From contig OZ022345.1 in assembly GCA_963989245.1 (NCBI GenBank), forward strand, positions 34,517,722-34,581,721: 64,000 nt of DNA, in the 5' to 3' direction. The stretch is from Nansenia antarctica (Eukaryota; Chordata; Actinopteri; Argentiniformes; Microstomatidae). Shown piece after piece: positions 11,629 through 23,842 of the stretch. The translations under genes were made by a program, and so were the position numbers. A model generated the notes under the pieces. The model worked only from the letters and a program-made list of their open reading frames with translations. It was not told the DNA's origin and did not search any database. The first letter of the stretch is position 1. Every line of letters begins with the position of its first letter.

Positions 11629-13702
11629 AAAGAGTGACAATGGTTTAGGTCAAGGCACAAACCCTACAGTAGCTATATGTATACTTGGAGCACACTGCTT
11701 TTAGTTTTAACCATGTTTAGTAAGCACAGGAGCTCACTAAAATAATATAGGCCTACCAACACTTTTCCCCCCTACTGACAACCAAACTCTCCCAGTCGGC
11801 TACTAGCTAAATAAAGCAGCAAGCTGTGCATTAACAGTGAATTATCCCAACTTATTTGCAGCCTCTCTAAGCATATTGATATTGCCTTATATCCTTCTTT
11901 GCTTAATCTAGGCAGCGTAGAACAGCATGAGCATAGAAAATATTACTCAACTCAGCAAGGGAAATAAATCACCTGCAAACATGTACACAAACACAATGTT
12001 GGGGTGCTAGAGCATATTCAAGTGATTTCAGGGATCGGGGAAACAACTGTATTGTTTGTGTAATAGGGTAATTCCAACACTGGGAAAGCCTTTCATATCA
12101 CCTGACAGCTTATTTCCCTGTGAGTAGCGTAGAGTCAACCAAACACCACAAAGCTCTGCTCAAACATAGTTCTAATCACTGGGGCCACACAGCCACAGAG
12201 TAAATCAAGACTTCCCTTGAATGAACATCCACAGTGCCCTCTACTGGGGGGGAAAAATGCATGACATATCACCTTTGAGCAAGTACAAGCCAAGGCAAGG
12301 CAGTGTGTTCATTCGGCTAGCCTCCTGCAGATAAACTACTCAAACACCCTCTAAAGACCACCGTTATATCTGTGAGTTTACATTAGTACAACATTGCACT
12401 GGGGATCATTATCATTATTCAACTGAATCAAACGCTAGTCAGGCAATATCACCAGCCCGTATTAAAGACAGTATACTAGTATACTATATAGATGCTATTT
12501 TAAAATAAATAATGTGTATTTAGTCACTGGCTGACTGTAGAGGTATCAGAAACGACATTAGCCCACATTATTATGTAGCCCACAGGATAAACCTATCGAG
12601 ATAGAACAGAATGATGATTCCTCAATACAAGAATGTGAGGTTTGAAACATTTTTTTCTAAGTCTCAATCGCCCCCCCCCCCCCCCCCACGCTCGTTCAAG
12701 CTACGAGAACGCCACGGGGCACTCTCCTGCACATGTTACCCAGACTCCTAATGTGTATGGATGTCTGTGAGGCCTCCAAGTTCACAAAACTGTTCAGGGA
12801 ATGTAAATAGTAGGCCCTTTCCCTCCGCACTCCACCACCCTCACTCACAGAGCAGGGATGTGAAAGCTGAGATTTGTTAGCGAACGTAACTACAGTTTGA
12901 CAACGCATCAATATTACACTTATTATCATGCAGGAGCTGTCAGACAGAGCTGCATCCCCCAGGACAGGAAGTTACACACACGCCTTCATCTGCTACAGAA
13001 TGTGCAAATGATGATCTTATGGAAATCACGCAAATAATCACACTGCCATCCTCCATAAATATGTGACAGCCTTACATTCGGCATTAAATGAATTCTATCA
13101 AGGCCTATATCCCCCCCCCCCACATACACACACAAACTGCATCATTCTTCATAAATGATAGTGTGTGCATGTCTCACAAACATTGCAGCAGCATATCTTC
13201 AGACCTACTGATTATATGAACATCCGCCTCACTCGGGAGATAAAGTATTATTGTGTCTCTATTCTGGGGATAGACCCCTACACTGCTGTGTGCTGCCCCC
13301 TCCGACTAGCAGCAGCATTAAGCTCTTAAGCCGGCTGGGCCCATAATTGGTCCCAAATTCCACACAAAACTCCATGGTGATGGTGTTACCTACCAAACTG
13401 CAACCTGCTTCTGCATCTGATCATCACATTTCTAAATGTTGTAAGCAGTTTAGTTTGGGTCTGGGGTTTTTTGCCGGGAATTTGTCAAATAGGGCATTAA
13501 GCTCCTGGTAGAAGTTGCTGTGATCTAGGATCAGCCTACAACTTCCCAAAAGCACTAGCTACGAAGGGAGAACATAGCTAAACTGATCTGATGTCAGTAT
13601 CATTCAAACAAACAATCACAATAAAACAACAAATAGGAGATAAGAAACAGGAGTAAAAGTGCAAGTTGAGATAAACACTAGATAAAAGTATCTATGTAGA
13701 TC
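11629..13702. other. intergenic, no gene seen
   Basis: About 2 kb with no coding evidence. A C run lies at 12670-12687 and another at about 13111-13120. Confidence 0.35.
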
Positions 13703-13932
13703 CAGTGATTCCCGCGGAAATGAAATATACTTTGGGGGAACGACTGGGGGGGGGGGGGGGGGGGGGTGATGGTGTCTAGGTCTTTAAGTGTTAAACAGCT
13801 GAGAGCAGTCACTGCTGTTTTTTGTGGTCTTCTTTCACACACACACATCTTACCAAGTGTGTATGAACATCCTCACAAACCAACAATACTTTGGGGGCCC
13901 CCCAAAGTATTAACATGCTGTGGGAATCACTG
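13703..13932. mobile_element. hAT-like MITE with 5-bp target duplication
   Basis: Starts CAGTGATTCCCGCGG and ends CTGTGGGAATCACTG. The direct repeat AGATC flanks it at 13698-13702 and 13933-13937. A run of about 20 G lies near the left end. Confidence 0.75.
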
Positions 13933-14105
13933 AGATCTGCAGAGATGACAACCTCAGGATAAACGATTATGTTTAGCTAATTGACCCAACACGTAGTTAA
14001 TTATTACCAACACTCAAAGCCTCCGATGATCTCTCTCTCTCTCTCCTTTCTTACAAAAAAAACAAGGTACACCACTGCACTGTCACTGTCCTGCACTGTG
14101 ACACT

Positions 14106-14244
14106 GGCTGCGTTCGTCAATTCGCTCCGGAAATCTGCTCAGCACTCATGGAACGCCTCTTGTCCAATCAAATGACTTGGTCCCTTTATGACGTTGAACC
14201 CAGTGCGCGCTACGGCGTTCTCAGAGCGAATTTACGAACGCACC
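14106..14244. mobile_element. short palindromic MITE, GGCTGCGTTCG ends, copy 2
   Basis: Same family as 11491-11628, with ends GGCTGCGTTCGTCAATTCGC and GCGAATTTACGAACGCACCC. The right terminal bases have changed. Confidence 0.8.
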
Positions 14245-14588
14245 CACTTCAGACAGCCTGAATAGCGCATGCAGTATATCATTTGAAACGTAAAAACGGA
14301 TGTAGAGCATTGTTATTGTTCCTAACTTTGTACCTGGCGGGAGGGAGGTCTTGGGTTGGGGTAGTAGTCGTCCGAGTTTTCGTCGCTGGGGGGGGGTCGC
14401 CTGTTCACTTCTGGTGCTGTCGCAGGGTTTTGGGGTGAGACTCACCTCACAAACACATGAACGCCAAGAGGCGTCGGCATGGAAGGCTGGTGATTGGTCC
14501 TAGCCTACTTCACTTCCTGGTCGGCCTACACCACGTGTTCAAGCATAGACCAATTAATCAATTAACTGGACAACCTTCGATTAAAGCA
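14245..14588. other. intergenic, no feature recognised
   Basis: No gene or named repeat seen. Confidence 0.3.
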
Positions 14589-14732
14589 AGGGCTTTCACA
14601 CCGCCAAGGAACCGTTCCCGTTCCCGTTCCCGTTCTGAAACCTCCGAACCTTGGTGCTGTCTGGCGAACCTTGGTGATGTCTGGCGAACCTTGGTGCTGT
14701 CTGGAGAACCACCTTGGCGGTGTGAAAGCCCT
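14589..14732. mobile_element. MITE with AGGGCTTTCACACCGCC ends
   Basis: Starts AGGGCTTTCACACCGCCAAG and ends with its mirror CTTGGCGGTGTGAAAGCCCT. Between them are small tandem repeats, (GTTCCC)n and a 21-base unit containing GAACCTTGGTG, three times. Confidence 0.8.
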
Positions 14733-14943
14733 ACTAAGGGAACTCATAGCTCTCAAATGCATGCCCAACCGACAATTAGACACAACCTTGCTCCTCTGAA
14801 TACAAGTTCTGAACTTTCTAAAGACTTATTCAGTATTTCACCACTCATTTGGCAGTAATGGCATTTATCAGGGATAAATATATAGAATAATAGATACATA
14901 TATTTACTTCGTCAAGGTTAGCGGAGCCTCAAGTGACCAGTTG

Positions 14944-14946
<3 letters not shown>

Positions 14947-14994
<48 letters not shown>
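14947..14994. repeat. (TA)n microsatellite
   Basis: About 24 TA dinucleotides. Confidence 0.95.
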
Positions 14995-14997
<3 letters not shown>

Positions 14998-15049
14998 ACG
15001 TATACAACATTTGTATTTTCTTGCTTCCCTTTGTATTACCCACCCTTGA

Positions 15050-15300
15050 TGTCAAAAACGAGTTCTTCAAAGGTGAATCCAATGCTCCTTTCTCTCTCTC
15101 CTGGCAGAGATTGTGGATATCTTTAAAAGAAAGCTTAAAACACATATTTTTAGCTTGGCTTTTATCTAATGTCTATGTCAACTTGCACTTTTACCCCTGT
15201 TTCTATCTCCTATTTCTTGTTTTATCCCTGGTTTTATTGTGTTGTATTTATTTTATCTATGCTCTTATCTCCTACCACTTGTTTTACTGTATCAAGGAAG
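15050..15300 (+). mobile_element. probable L2-like LINE 3' fragment
   Basis: A short stretch reads IFKRKLKTHIFSLAF before a stop, which resembles the very C-terminus of L2 reverse transcriptase frames, followed by T-rich 3' untranslated sequence. Only the end is present. Confidence 0.5.
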
Positions 15301-15663
15301 AAATGGCTGCATGCAGAGCAGTGCTCCACTGTGGTCCAGCTGATACATGGTGGCATCCAGGTCGATGTGGAGATTAAGAAACGCTACGGCGGAGGCAGAC
15401 TATCAGTACCTGCTACGTCTCTGTTTCACCTTGTGATTTATCACTGGACCTCATGATGTAATACAACCAGAGGTCAAGAATAACTTCATTGCGGAGTCAA
15501 TGTCCTACATACATAATGGCAAATGGCTGTGTGTCAGCAGAACTGTTACACCTCTCTCTGCATCGTATGATTCTCCTGCACTTGAATCTGTGATGCAATA
15601 AATAGATCCTTCTGCTTATCAATAAATGCTTGATTTACATGAATCACCACTATGAGATGTAAG
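15301..15663. other. intergenic, no feature recognised
   Basis: No coding or repeat signature that I can name. Confidence 0.25.
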
Positions 15664-15776
15664 ACCCTTCATATGGATGTATTAACAGCAGCGTGGCATC
15701 CCTTCATATGGATGTATTAACAGCAGCATGGCGTCCCTTCATATGGATGTATTAACAGCAGCATGGCGTCCTATGG
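15664..15776. repeat. tandem repeat, about 36-39-bp unit, three copies
   Basis: Three copies of CCCTTCATATGGATGTATTA followed by ACAGCAGCATGGCGT. Confidence 0.9.
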
Positions 15777-15963
15777 CTCCACAGCAGTGGCAGATGCAGC
15801 TTATCTGTGATGTACTGGTCAATGACAGCACGTCCTGCGCGTGTCTGAATGATGAGCCGAGGTCAATGTTGGACAACAACAACAACAACAACCACAGGGG
15901 AGCCAATGTCACCCTGCACAAAAGCAAAGTGTAGAAATTCAAGAAATGAGCTTTATAAATCTG

Positions 15964-15965
<2 letters not shown>

Positions 15966-16001
<36 letters not shown>
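15966..16001. repeat. (TTA)n microsatellite
   Basis: About 12 triplets. Confidence 0.95.
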
Positions 16002-16003
16002 GC

Positions 16004-18120
16004 TTGATGTCTGTTTCACAAGGATGGCCTTCCCCCTACTCTCTCCATTGTTTCTGTACTAATATTGTCGTTGATTCATATTTGTGTAATTTCTTCAGAT
16101 TTCTGAACAGCTTATCGTGACCGACGAGTCTTCCTTCCTATCCCACTCTGATATCAGTTATGTTTCATGTTTCAAGTGTTATTGTTACGTCACATTACAC
16201 AAGTGTAAGAGAGTAACATTCTCAGGCTTCGGTTCCTGACATTGCAGCACAAGGCAATAAGGCGATAGGCATAATTCAAGATTTAAAAAAGGGTCAATAT
16301 TACAGGACATAAGTGACATATAAGACAGGATACAATTAGCAGTACAACTAGTAATAAAATAGATTAGTAAGTGGCTGATGATAGGACTGATGATGACATG
16401 GTACTGTATGATGATATGATGCTCATGACATACTGAACCAAATACTTTTTATTTATTTATTTTTTTCGCACACAGAAAAAAAGAATTCATACATACAATA
16501 ACTGTAATACATCATAGGTAGAGTAGGTGCAAGGAAGACAAGAAACCCCCAGGGGCTTATCGAGCGTCTCCCTTGATCATAGAATTTGATTAACAGTTAA
16601 TGAAAAGATAAATCATGGAAAAATATTAAAATGACAGAACAAAATAAAGAGATGAATGAAGAACAAAACTAAAAACAAAAACAAACGAAAGAACGGGAGA
16701 AACATATGAGAAATTAAAGTAAAGATACGTTTACATAGAAGAGAAACTAATTAGGTCAATCAATCGTGATCAAGGAATAGGTGTTGTTTGACATTTCACT
16801 CTAGTGAACAACTAGAGTGAAATGAAACTGTACAGTAGGTACACTGACCCAGACTCTGCACGGTTGTCGGTCATTCCTAGCGATCGTCCATGGCGACTGT
16901 TGTCAGGCGCCCCTGGCAGGAAGAGAGGAACGGGGGGATGGGGGGGGGCATTCAGGAGACCACCTCGAAAGAACAACAGTCAGATCAGACCAGACAGATT
17001 GTAGTACACAAGAGTTATTCTTTGGCTTTGGTTCCTCAACATTGACATTGAGTCTGACGATGTGCCTATTGCACAGTGTAGTTTTGACCTGAGAGTACTG
17101 TGTGTTTTTTGTGTGTGTGTGTGTGTGTGTGTAGGGAACTAAACATTTAAGGCTGGCTGCTACAATCTCTTTCAACGGAGGCCTTAAGGAATAGCCAACT
17201 CTCATAACACGACTGAATTCACCCGACTCCTTGAGTTTCAACCACACGAAACCGATTAATAGAATTTCTGATGCCCCATGGTTTTCCCCATTGTTTTCAA
17301 AATGTCACACTAAATCTTCTTCGAGGACTTATGTGGCTATTTGGCTGCCACCACGCAATAGCAGCAGGCAAGTCCAGTGTTAGGAAACGTTATTTGAACC
17401 GACCGGAGTGGAACTAAGAGGGCTTTTCACCCAGGAGACGGTTACTTGGTTTAGCCTGTCTCTTAAACCCTTTAAAAGGATGCATTCACAAGCATCCACC
17501 TGGATGCCTTTTCCTTTTTTCACTCAAAATGTTCAGTATAGATCCCTCTTTCTTATTGGGCCATTACGGCTTATGTTTGAGGTTGTTTGGGGACTTCACT
17601 GGGGTAAAAGAACATGTGCTAGGTTATTATTAATCCCACATAAAATTGTGAACGTGCACAGACAGACGATGTTTTGTTGTAGCGCCGTTCACAGATCATT
17701 AGCGGTTTCCTGGCATGACACTTGTCTTCATCCCATGGAATCGTCTGGTGTGCTTAGGGGCCATTTTAGTCCACCCACTGTAGTCGGTGCGTTCTGTGAT
17801 GTCACTTCCTATTAGGCAGCTCATGCGTCAGTCCTAGGGCCCTTCTGCTCCACGTCACCCTCTCGGTGGTGCATGTACCTGCCTACCTGTTACCTGTGTA
17901 CTCAGGTGGAAACAGTGTAACAGTGTGCACTGGGCCACACAGCTGGAATCTCTCTCTACCTCTGTGACGTTCCCGCCCACGTACACGGTGGAGAGCACCC
18001 ACGGGGAACAGCGGCGGCTCCACACTGTGACTCGGCCCATTTGTCCTCATAGCGGGAGGCGACGGGATGATCCGATGACTTCATTAATCGCGAGCGCTTG
18101 TGAATGTGGAAATGACAGGA
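16004..18120. other. intergenic, no gene seen
   Basis: Two kilobases with short uncorrelated frames only. A GT microsatellite lies at about 17109-17132. The sequence at about 16440-16560 may be an old LINE 3' end in reverse, but I cannot confirm it. Confidence 0.35.
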
Positions 18121-18121
18121 A

Positions 18122-18151
18122 TCCCCCCCCCCCCCCTCTCTCTCTCTCTCT

Positions 18152-18200
<49 letters not shown>
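18122..18200. repeat. compound microsatellite C(n)-(CT)n-(TA)n
   Basis: A C run, then CT repeats, then TA repeats in direct succession. Confidence 0.95.
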
Positions 18201-18203
<3 letters not shown>

Positions 18204-18317
18204 GGAAGTTGTAGTTAAAACATCTGTCAAACCCCCCCCAGAGAGCGAAGGGTCTATCACCATGGCGATATGGTATACACCATCACCATGGTGACAGGAC
18301 ATCACCCAGGCAGGGCC

Positions 18318-18487
18318 CCCCAGTTGTTGTTGTCAAAACTTTTCATCTGGATCAGAATGATCCCCGATTCAAGCTGGTCGGTTTCCTCTACAGGTCTCAA
18401 AATCAGCCAGCCAAGATCTGATCCTGGGTAGAGGGAAAGGATCAGGACCATTTATGATCCAGATTAAAAGTTTTGAACAACCGGGCC
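18318..18487. mobile_element. MITE with CCAGTTGTT...CAACCGGG ends
   Basis: AAAACTTTTCATCTGGATCA near the left end pairs with TGATCCAGATTAAAAGTTTT near the right end. A left-end fragment of the same family lies at about 36722-36765. Confidence 0.65.
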
Positions 18488-18842
18488 CAGGGTGTGTGCA
18501 GACTGGAGTGCGTTGGCGTCTCTGTCAGCGATAAGGGAGATAACTGTGTATCTGTTCTTCCTTTTGTACTTGTAACTTAACAGCTTCATTTCAGTTGTTT
18601 ACTCGGGATTTCACTTGCGTTGGCAGTGCAAACAGTTTCCCGTGCCAATGAAGCCCATTGAATTGAATATTCTCACCTCCTACACACACAATATCCTTTT
18701 GGGAACCGAAGGGGAAAAAATGTGTTTTCTTCTTACTATAATTTTTTGGTGATTTGGCATATCACTGGAGAGCCCAAGATGTCCTCCTTACAATACCGCA
18801 GGGATTGATAGAGTAGCTCAAAAGAATAAAAGGAGATTAGTA
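18488..18842. other. intergenic, no feature recognised
   Basis: No gene or repeat named. Confidence 0.25.
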
Positions 18843-18911
18843 TAGATCACTATAGAGGACACAATGTCCAGTCTAGACACAATGTCCAGTATAGACACAA
18901 TGTCCAGTATA

Positions 18912-20202
18912 GTAAGTAAGTAAGTAAAGCTTTATTTATATAGCACCTTTCATACAAGAAATGCAGCTCAAAGTGCTTTACAACAGGAATAAGAACATAA
19001 AGTGAATATAAAAACATATACAAGCATACAATGAATATAAAAGCAGGGGAAAACAGTCAAAATAAAAGGTAAAGATTTACATTTCTTACACACTATGTGA
19101 TACATGTCATACATTCATACACTACTATATATTATTTTAGCCCCCTCAGTGAGTGTAGTCACGCTAGTATGGGACCTGCACCTGTGGTACACGCTACCCC
19201 ACCCGCAATGTACTGCCCTCTCACTTGGTTGCAGGGTATTTCAACCGGGGCCTGGTTACCCCTTAATATCCAGGACCTACTGTCCCTTCCTTAAGCCTAA
19301 CTTGGATCTCGGCGGGCCTGGTTACCCCTGAAATCTAGTATCCAGGACCTACTGTCCCTTCCTTAAGCCTAACTTGGATCTCGGCGGGCCTGGTTACCCC
19401 TGAAATCTAGTATCCAGGACCTACTGTCCCTTCCTTAAGCCTAACTTGGATCTCGGCGGGCCTGGTTACCCCTGAAATCTAGTATCCAGGACCTACTGTC
19501 CCTTCCTTAAGCCTAACTTGGATCTCGGCGGGCCTGGTTACCCCTGAAATCTAGTATCCAGGACAGTAAAATATTTAAAGTGCAATAGCTGGCAAATGAG
19601 CAGTGGGCAGGTGCAGATAAGCTAGTTGAAGGCTATATTGAAGAAGTGCGTTTTTAGCTTTCTTTTAAAAAATATTTAGTGAGCTGGCTTCCCTGATCTC
19701 TAAAGGTAATGTGTTCCAAAGCTTTGGGGCATAGTTGGCAAAGGCTGCGCTTCCGATCTTCTTCTGACTGTTGCTGGGAACCTCTAATAAACCTGCGATA
19801 GGTGATCTTAGTGTTCTTGAGGGTGCATAATTGGCAAGGGAATTAGCAATGTACTTTGGGCCTCGCCCATTAAGGGCTTTGTATATAAGGAGGAGGACCT
19901 TAAAATCAACCCTACATGTTACTGGCAGCCAGTGCAGAGTAGCTAGGACCGGAGTAATGTGCTCTCTCCTCTTGGTTCTAGTTAGAAGTCGAGCTGCAGA
20001 GTTTTGAATGAGCTGAAGTCTTGCAGTCGTTTTTTTAGGAAGGCCAGTAAAAAGTGTGTTACAGTAATCGAGCCGGCTTGAGACAAAGGCATGAATCAGT
20101 TTTTCAGCATCTTTTTGGTTTATAAGTGGTCTTACTTTAGCAATGTTTCTAAGGTGAAAGAATGATGTTTTCGTCACCTTGTTGATCACCTTGTTAATAT
20201 TA
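18912..20202 (-). mobile_element. L2-like LINE, 3' half, inserted in a minisatellite
   Basis: The minus-strand frame at 19665-20189 encodes the RT C-terminal region: HAFVSSRLDYCNTLFTGLP, then RTKRREHITPVLATLHWLPV, then ALNGRGPKYIANSLANYAPS, ending in LWNTLPLEIREASSLNIF. This is the L2 pattern. The 3' end on the minus strand is at 18912 with a TAAGTAAG-type tail and the usual AAGTGCTTTACAA motif next to it. A 430-base block of foreign repeat (19135-19563) interrupts its 3' untranslated region. It is 5'-truncated. Confidence 0.85.
19135..19563. repeat. 72-bp tandem repeat related to the ERV leader
   Basis: A unique head (19135-19250) is followed by units starting CCTGGTTACCCCTGAAATCT at 19317, 19389, 19461 and 19533, with a 66-base first unit at 19251. 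The head and the unit match the region 31915-32215 inside the retrovirus (CGCTAGTATGGGACCTG against CGCTAATACTAGGACCTC; TCTCACTTGGTT in both). Confidence 0.85.
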
Positions 20203-21005
20203 GTATAGACACAATGTCCAGTATAGACACAATGTCCAGTATAGACACAATGTCCAGTATAGTGGACACAATGTCAATGGGCAGGGTCTCAGGGGGCTAA
20301 AATGTTATTAATCTCCTTTTCGAGCGATTGGATTCAGGCCTACAGCAGTGTCAAATGTGCACAATGACACAAAAATACAAAATGTGAAATTCGAATTAAA
20401 GCAATCTTTCACCAGAACAACTTGATTCATTTTAATAGATGTTGCCCGTCAGTGTGGAGGGCTAAGGCGTCAGTGTGGAGGGCTAATCTGGATGAGACTA
20501 TCAGCACTATAGAGCATGACACCATATGGATGAGACTGTCAGCACTATAGAGCATGACACCATATGGATGAGACTATTAACACTATAGAGCATGACACCA
20601 TATGGATGAGACTATTAGCACTATAGAGCATGACACCATATGGATGAGACTATTAACACTATAGAGCATGACACCATATGGATGAGACTATTAGACTATA
20701 GAGCATGACACCATATGGATGAGACTATTAACACTATAGAGCATGGACACCATATGGATGAGACTATTAACACTACAGAGCATGACACCATATGGATGAG
20801 ACTATTAGCACTATAGAGCATGACACCATATGGATGAGACTATTAGCACTATAGAGCATGACACCATATGGATGAGACTATTAGACTATAGAGCATGACA
20901 CCATATGGATGAGACTATTAGCACTATAGAGCATGACACCATATGGATGAGACTATTAGACTATAGAGCATGACACCATATGGATGAGACTGTTACACTA
21001 TAGAG

Positions 21006-22009
21006 CAGTGGTTCCCAACCGGGGGTACGCGGACCCCTAGGGGTACGTGAGGGGATTGCAGGGGGTACATGGAAAGATTTGGCAGGCAGGCAGGAGGGCA
21101 GGCAGGCAGGAGGGCAGGTAGGCAGGAGGGCAGGCAGGCAGGAGGGCAGGCAGGCAGGAGGGCAGGCAGGCAGGAGGGCAGGCAGGCAGGAGGGCAGGCA
21201 GGCAGGAGGGCAGGTAGGCAGGAGGGCAGGTAGGCAGGAGGGCAGGAGGGCAGGCAGGCAGGAGGGCAGGCAGGCAGGAGGGCAGGTAGGCAGGAGGGCA
21301 GGTAGGCAGGAGGGCAGGAGGGCAGGCAGGCAGGAGGGCAGGTAGGCAGGAGGGCAGGCAGGCAGGCAGGCAGGAGGGCAGGCAGGCAGGTGGGCAGGTA
21401 GGCAGGAGGGCAGGCAGGCAGGCAGGCAGGAGGGCAGGCAGGCAGGAGGGCAGGTAGGCAGGAGGGCAGGTAGGCAGGAGGGCAGGAGGGCAGGCAGGCA
21501 GGTGGGCAGGTAGGCAGGAGGGCAGGCAGGCAGGAGGGCAGGTAGGCAGGAGGGCAGGCAGGCAGGCAGGCAGGCAGGAGTGCAGGAGGGCAGGTAACAG
21601 GAGTCAGGCTGGACAGAAGTGGAACTGAAGCTATGATCCGGCAGTGAAGTGAAGGCTGGAACGGGTCTTTATGCAGGGCTAACGATGAGGTAATTGTGAA
21701 CAGCCGGACAAACGCACACCCGAAGCCACTCCTGCCAATTAGAGGGAGCGAGAGAGAGAGGGAGACACTGCCCACTACCTAGAGGTAGAGGGCGTGACAG
21801 TTATACTGTATATCGGCACTCATGGAATGCCTCTTGTCCAATCAAATGACTTGGTCGGAACTAACTGTTGTATAATAAATGTAATATTTGCAAGTTAGTG
21901 TTTAATTGAAATTGTTTGGAAATAATCAACACGCATGAGTGAGGGGGTACTTCTGGCATGGCAAAACAGCTCAAACGGTACACAAGACAAAAAAGGTTGG
22001 GAACCACTG
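21006..22009. mobile_element. hAT-like element carrying its own minisatellite
   Basis: Ends CAGTGGTTCCCAACC and GGTTGGGAACCACTG are perfect 15-base inverted repeats. The 8-base direct repeat CTATAGAG flanks it (20998-21005 and 22010-22017), which is the hAT signature. More than half of its length is an internal array (21081-21595) of GGCAGGCAGGAG units. No transposase. Confidence 0.9.
21081..21595. repeat. GGCAGGCAGGAG minisatellite
   Basis: Units mix GGCAGGCAGGAG, GGTAGGCAGGAG and GGCAGGAG. The G-rich strand is the plus strand. Long frames (LPACPPACLPS on minus) are a by-product of the array. Confidence 0.95.
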
Positions 22010-22272
22010 CTATAGAGCATGACACCATATGGATGAGACTATTAGCACTATAGAGCATGACACCATATGGATGAGACTATTAGCACTATAGAGCATGACA
22101 CCATATGGATGAGACTATTAGACTATAGAGCATGACACCATATGGATGAGACTATTACACTATAGAGCATGACACCATATGGATGAGACTATTACACTAT
22201 AGAGCATGACACCATATGGATGAGACTATTACACTATAGACTATAGAGCATGACACCATATGGATGGAGACG

Positions 22273-22537
22273 GAGGGGTGGCTGTGGCTCAGGAGGTAGA
22301 ACCTGTGTCTAACGATCGGCAGATCGGCGGTTCAAACCCTGGCTGGCCAAATGTCAAGGTGTCCTTGGGCAAGACACTGAACCCCAAATTGCTCCCAATG
22401 AGTGGGCTGGCACCTTGCATGGTAGCTTGCTGCCGTTGGTGTGTGAATGTGTGTGTGTGAATGGGTGAATGAGAGGCCGTTGTAAAGCGCTTTGGAATAA
22501 GGCGCTATGTAAGTTAGTCCATTTACCATTTAGACAG
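22273..22537 (+). mobile_element. tRNA-derived SINE, family 1
   Basis: The fullest plus-strand copy. A box in GTGGCTCAGGAGGTAGAACC, B box GGTTCAAACCC, then GTGTCCTTGGGCAAGACACT, the CCAAATTGCTCCCAATGAG block and the tail AAAGCGCTTTGGAATAAGGC. It sits at the end of the 38-bp minisatellite. Confidence 0.85.
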
Positions 22538-22549
22538 AGGTGGAGGTTA

Positions 22550-22860
22550 GATTAGATTACCGGTAGATTAGATTCACTTTATTGTCATTACATAGTACAA
22601 GAAAATGCCAATAAATTATTGTGCGTCTAACCAGAAGTGCAACAAATAGCAATTAAATTGCAGTGATAAGTAGCAGTATTTACAGCAGTATTTACAGCAA
22701 TCTATACAGTAAAGTGCAGATTGTAGCGTGATGTGCAATGTCATACAATGGTGACTGGATGTGCAGTGGTATATATAAATTGAGATTATATGCAATGTGC
22801 AATTTTACAGGCTATGATACATGATACATGGATACATGGATACATGGTGACCACAACAGA
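22550..22860 (-). mobile_element. LINE/SINE 3' end, reversed
   Basis: AGATTAGATTCACTTTATTG is the reverse of the CAATAAAGTGAATCTAATCT tail found in many fish retroposons. The rest is non-coding 3' untranslated sequence. A plus-strand relative of the tail is at 54290-54455. Confidence 0.6.
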
Positions 22861-23246
22861 GCCTAAACCCACCCTAGCGTCCACAGTGGAAAAAACCCTG
22901 AGGCGTTTTTTCTTCTCAGAAACAGTATGAATCGACTAAGATATGAAACCCTCCCAGGTCCACCTTTGAAATTACAATCGATACACTTGTATGTATCCAT
23001 GGTGTAAGTCTATTATTTGACATGTGTATGATGGGTGTACTATTAACCAGACATGACTCTTTATTTTATCCAACTGAGAATAATTTCTGCTAATATCAAT
23101 ATAATATATATAATAATTAATAATGTATATATTATTAATATAATAGTATCATATTCCTTTTCTCTCAAATGCTCTGTAACTAACCGTTGTCTTCTCTCCT
23201 GAATAATCCTTACTACCTATCTTCCGCCGTAGACTGAAGACCCATC
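22861..23246. other. intergenic, no feature recognised
   Basis: AT-rich around 23095-23150; no gene seen. Confidence 0.25.
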
Positions 23247-23360
23247 TCTTCAGGCTACACCTTAACTGTCCCTCCTAAAGACCTCCATCTCTTCAGGCTA
23301 CACCTTAACTGTCCCTCCTAAAGACCTCCATCTCTTCAGGCTACACCTTAACTGTCCCAC
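23247..23360. repeat. 43-bp tandem repeat, about 2.6 copies
   Basis: CTTCAGGCTACACCTTAACT followed by GTCCCTCCTAAAGACCTCC is repeated. Confidence 0.85.
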
Positions 23361-23838
23361 CTAAAAATAAATACACAGTTGTCCTTCCGCCACAGAATAT
23401 AGTCCCATAAACAAGACCAACCATTGCATTGTAGGTCAGCACAGGTGTTCTTAATCAGACTGATTGGGAGGCGCATTGATACTGGAACTGCAGTCTGAAC
23501 TGTGGGTTGTTGGGGTATTTACCACTGTTGCTAGCCAATCAGAATCCAGTATCCAAACATGCTGTTGTAGAATTAAATTTTTGGCATTTAGCAGACACCT
23601 TATTCCAAAGCGACTTACAACCGATCCAGTCATCCAGGCAGTGAAGGGGAGCCACTGCCATGTGCTCGCCCATCCAGAGTGTCAACTGAAGAGCCCGGAG
23701 ATTAGCTTTCCCTCCGCCACTTCAGACCCTTCATAGACCTGAGGTACTTCAACACATTATGCCAAATTGGCAACGGATGCTAACCTATCATTGTGTGCTC
23801 AAGCCCAGACCCAATTTGGCAGTGGCACAGATTTTAGC
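23361..23838. other. intergenic with reversed SINE tail
   Basis: TTTGGCATTTAGCAGACACC at 23580 followed by CCAAAGCGACTTACAA is the reverse of the SINE tail TTGTAAGTCGCTTTGG...GCTAAATGCC. The remainder to 23838 is not recognised. Confidence 0.45.
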
Positions 23839-23842
23839 ATGA

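Larger units (their letters stand above)
18852..20265. repeat. 18-bp minisatellite split by a LINE
   Basis: TATAGACACAATGTCCAG units lie at about 18852-18911 and resume at about 20203-20265. The minus-strand LINE between them has disrupted what was one array. Confidence 0.85.
20500..22262. repeat. 38-bp minisatellite split by a hAT element
   Basis: Units of about 35-38 bases, ATGGATGAGACTATTAGCAC then TATAGAGCATGACACCAT, run from about 20500 to 21005 and from 22010 to 22262. The hAT element between them duplicated 8 bases of a unit. Confidence 0.95.
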
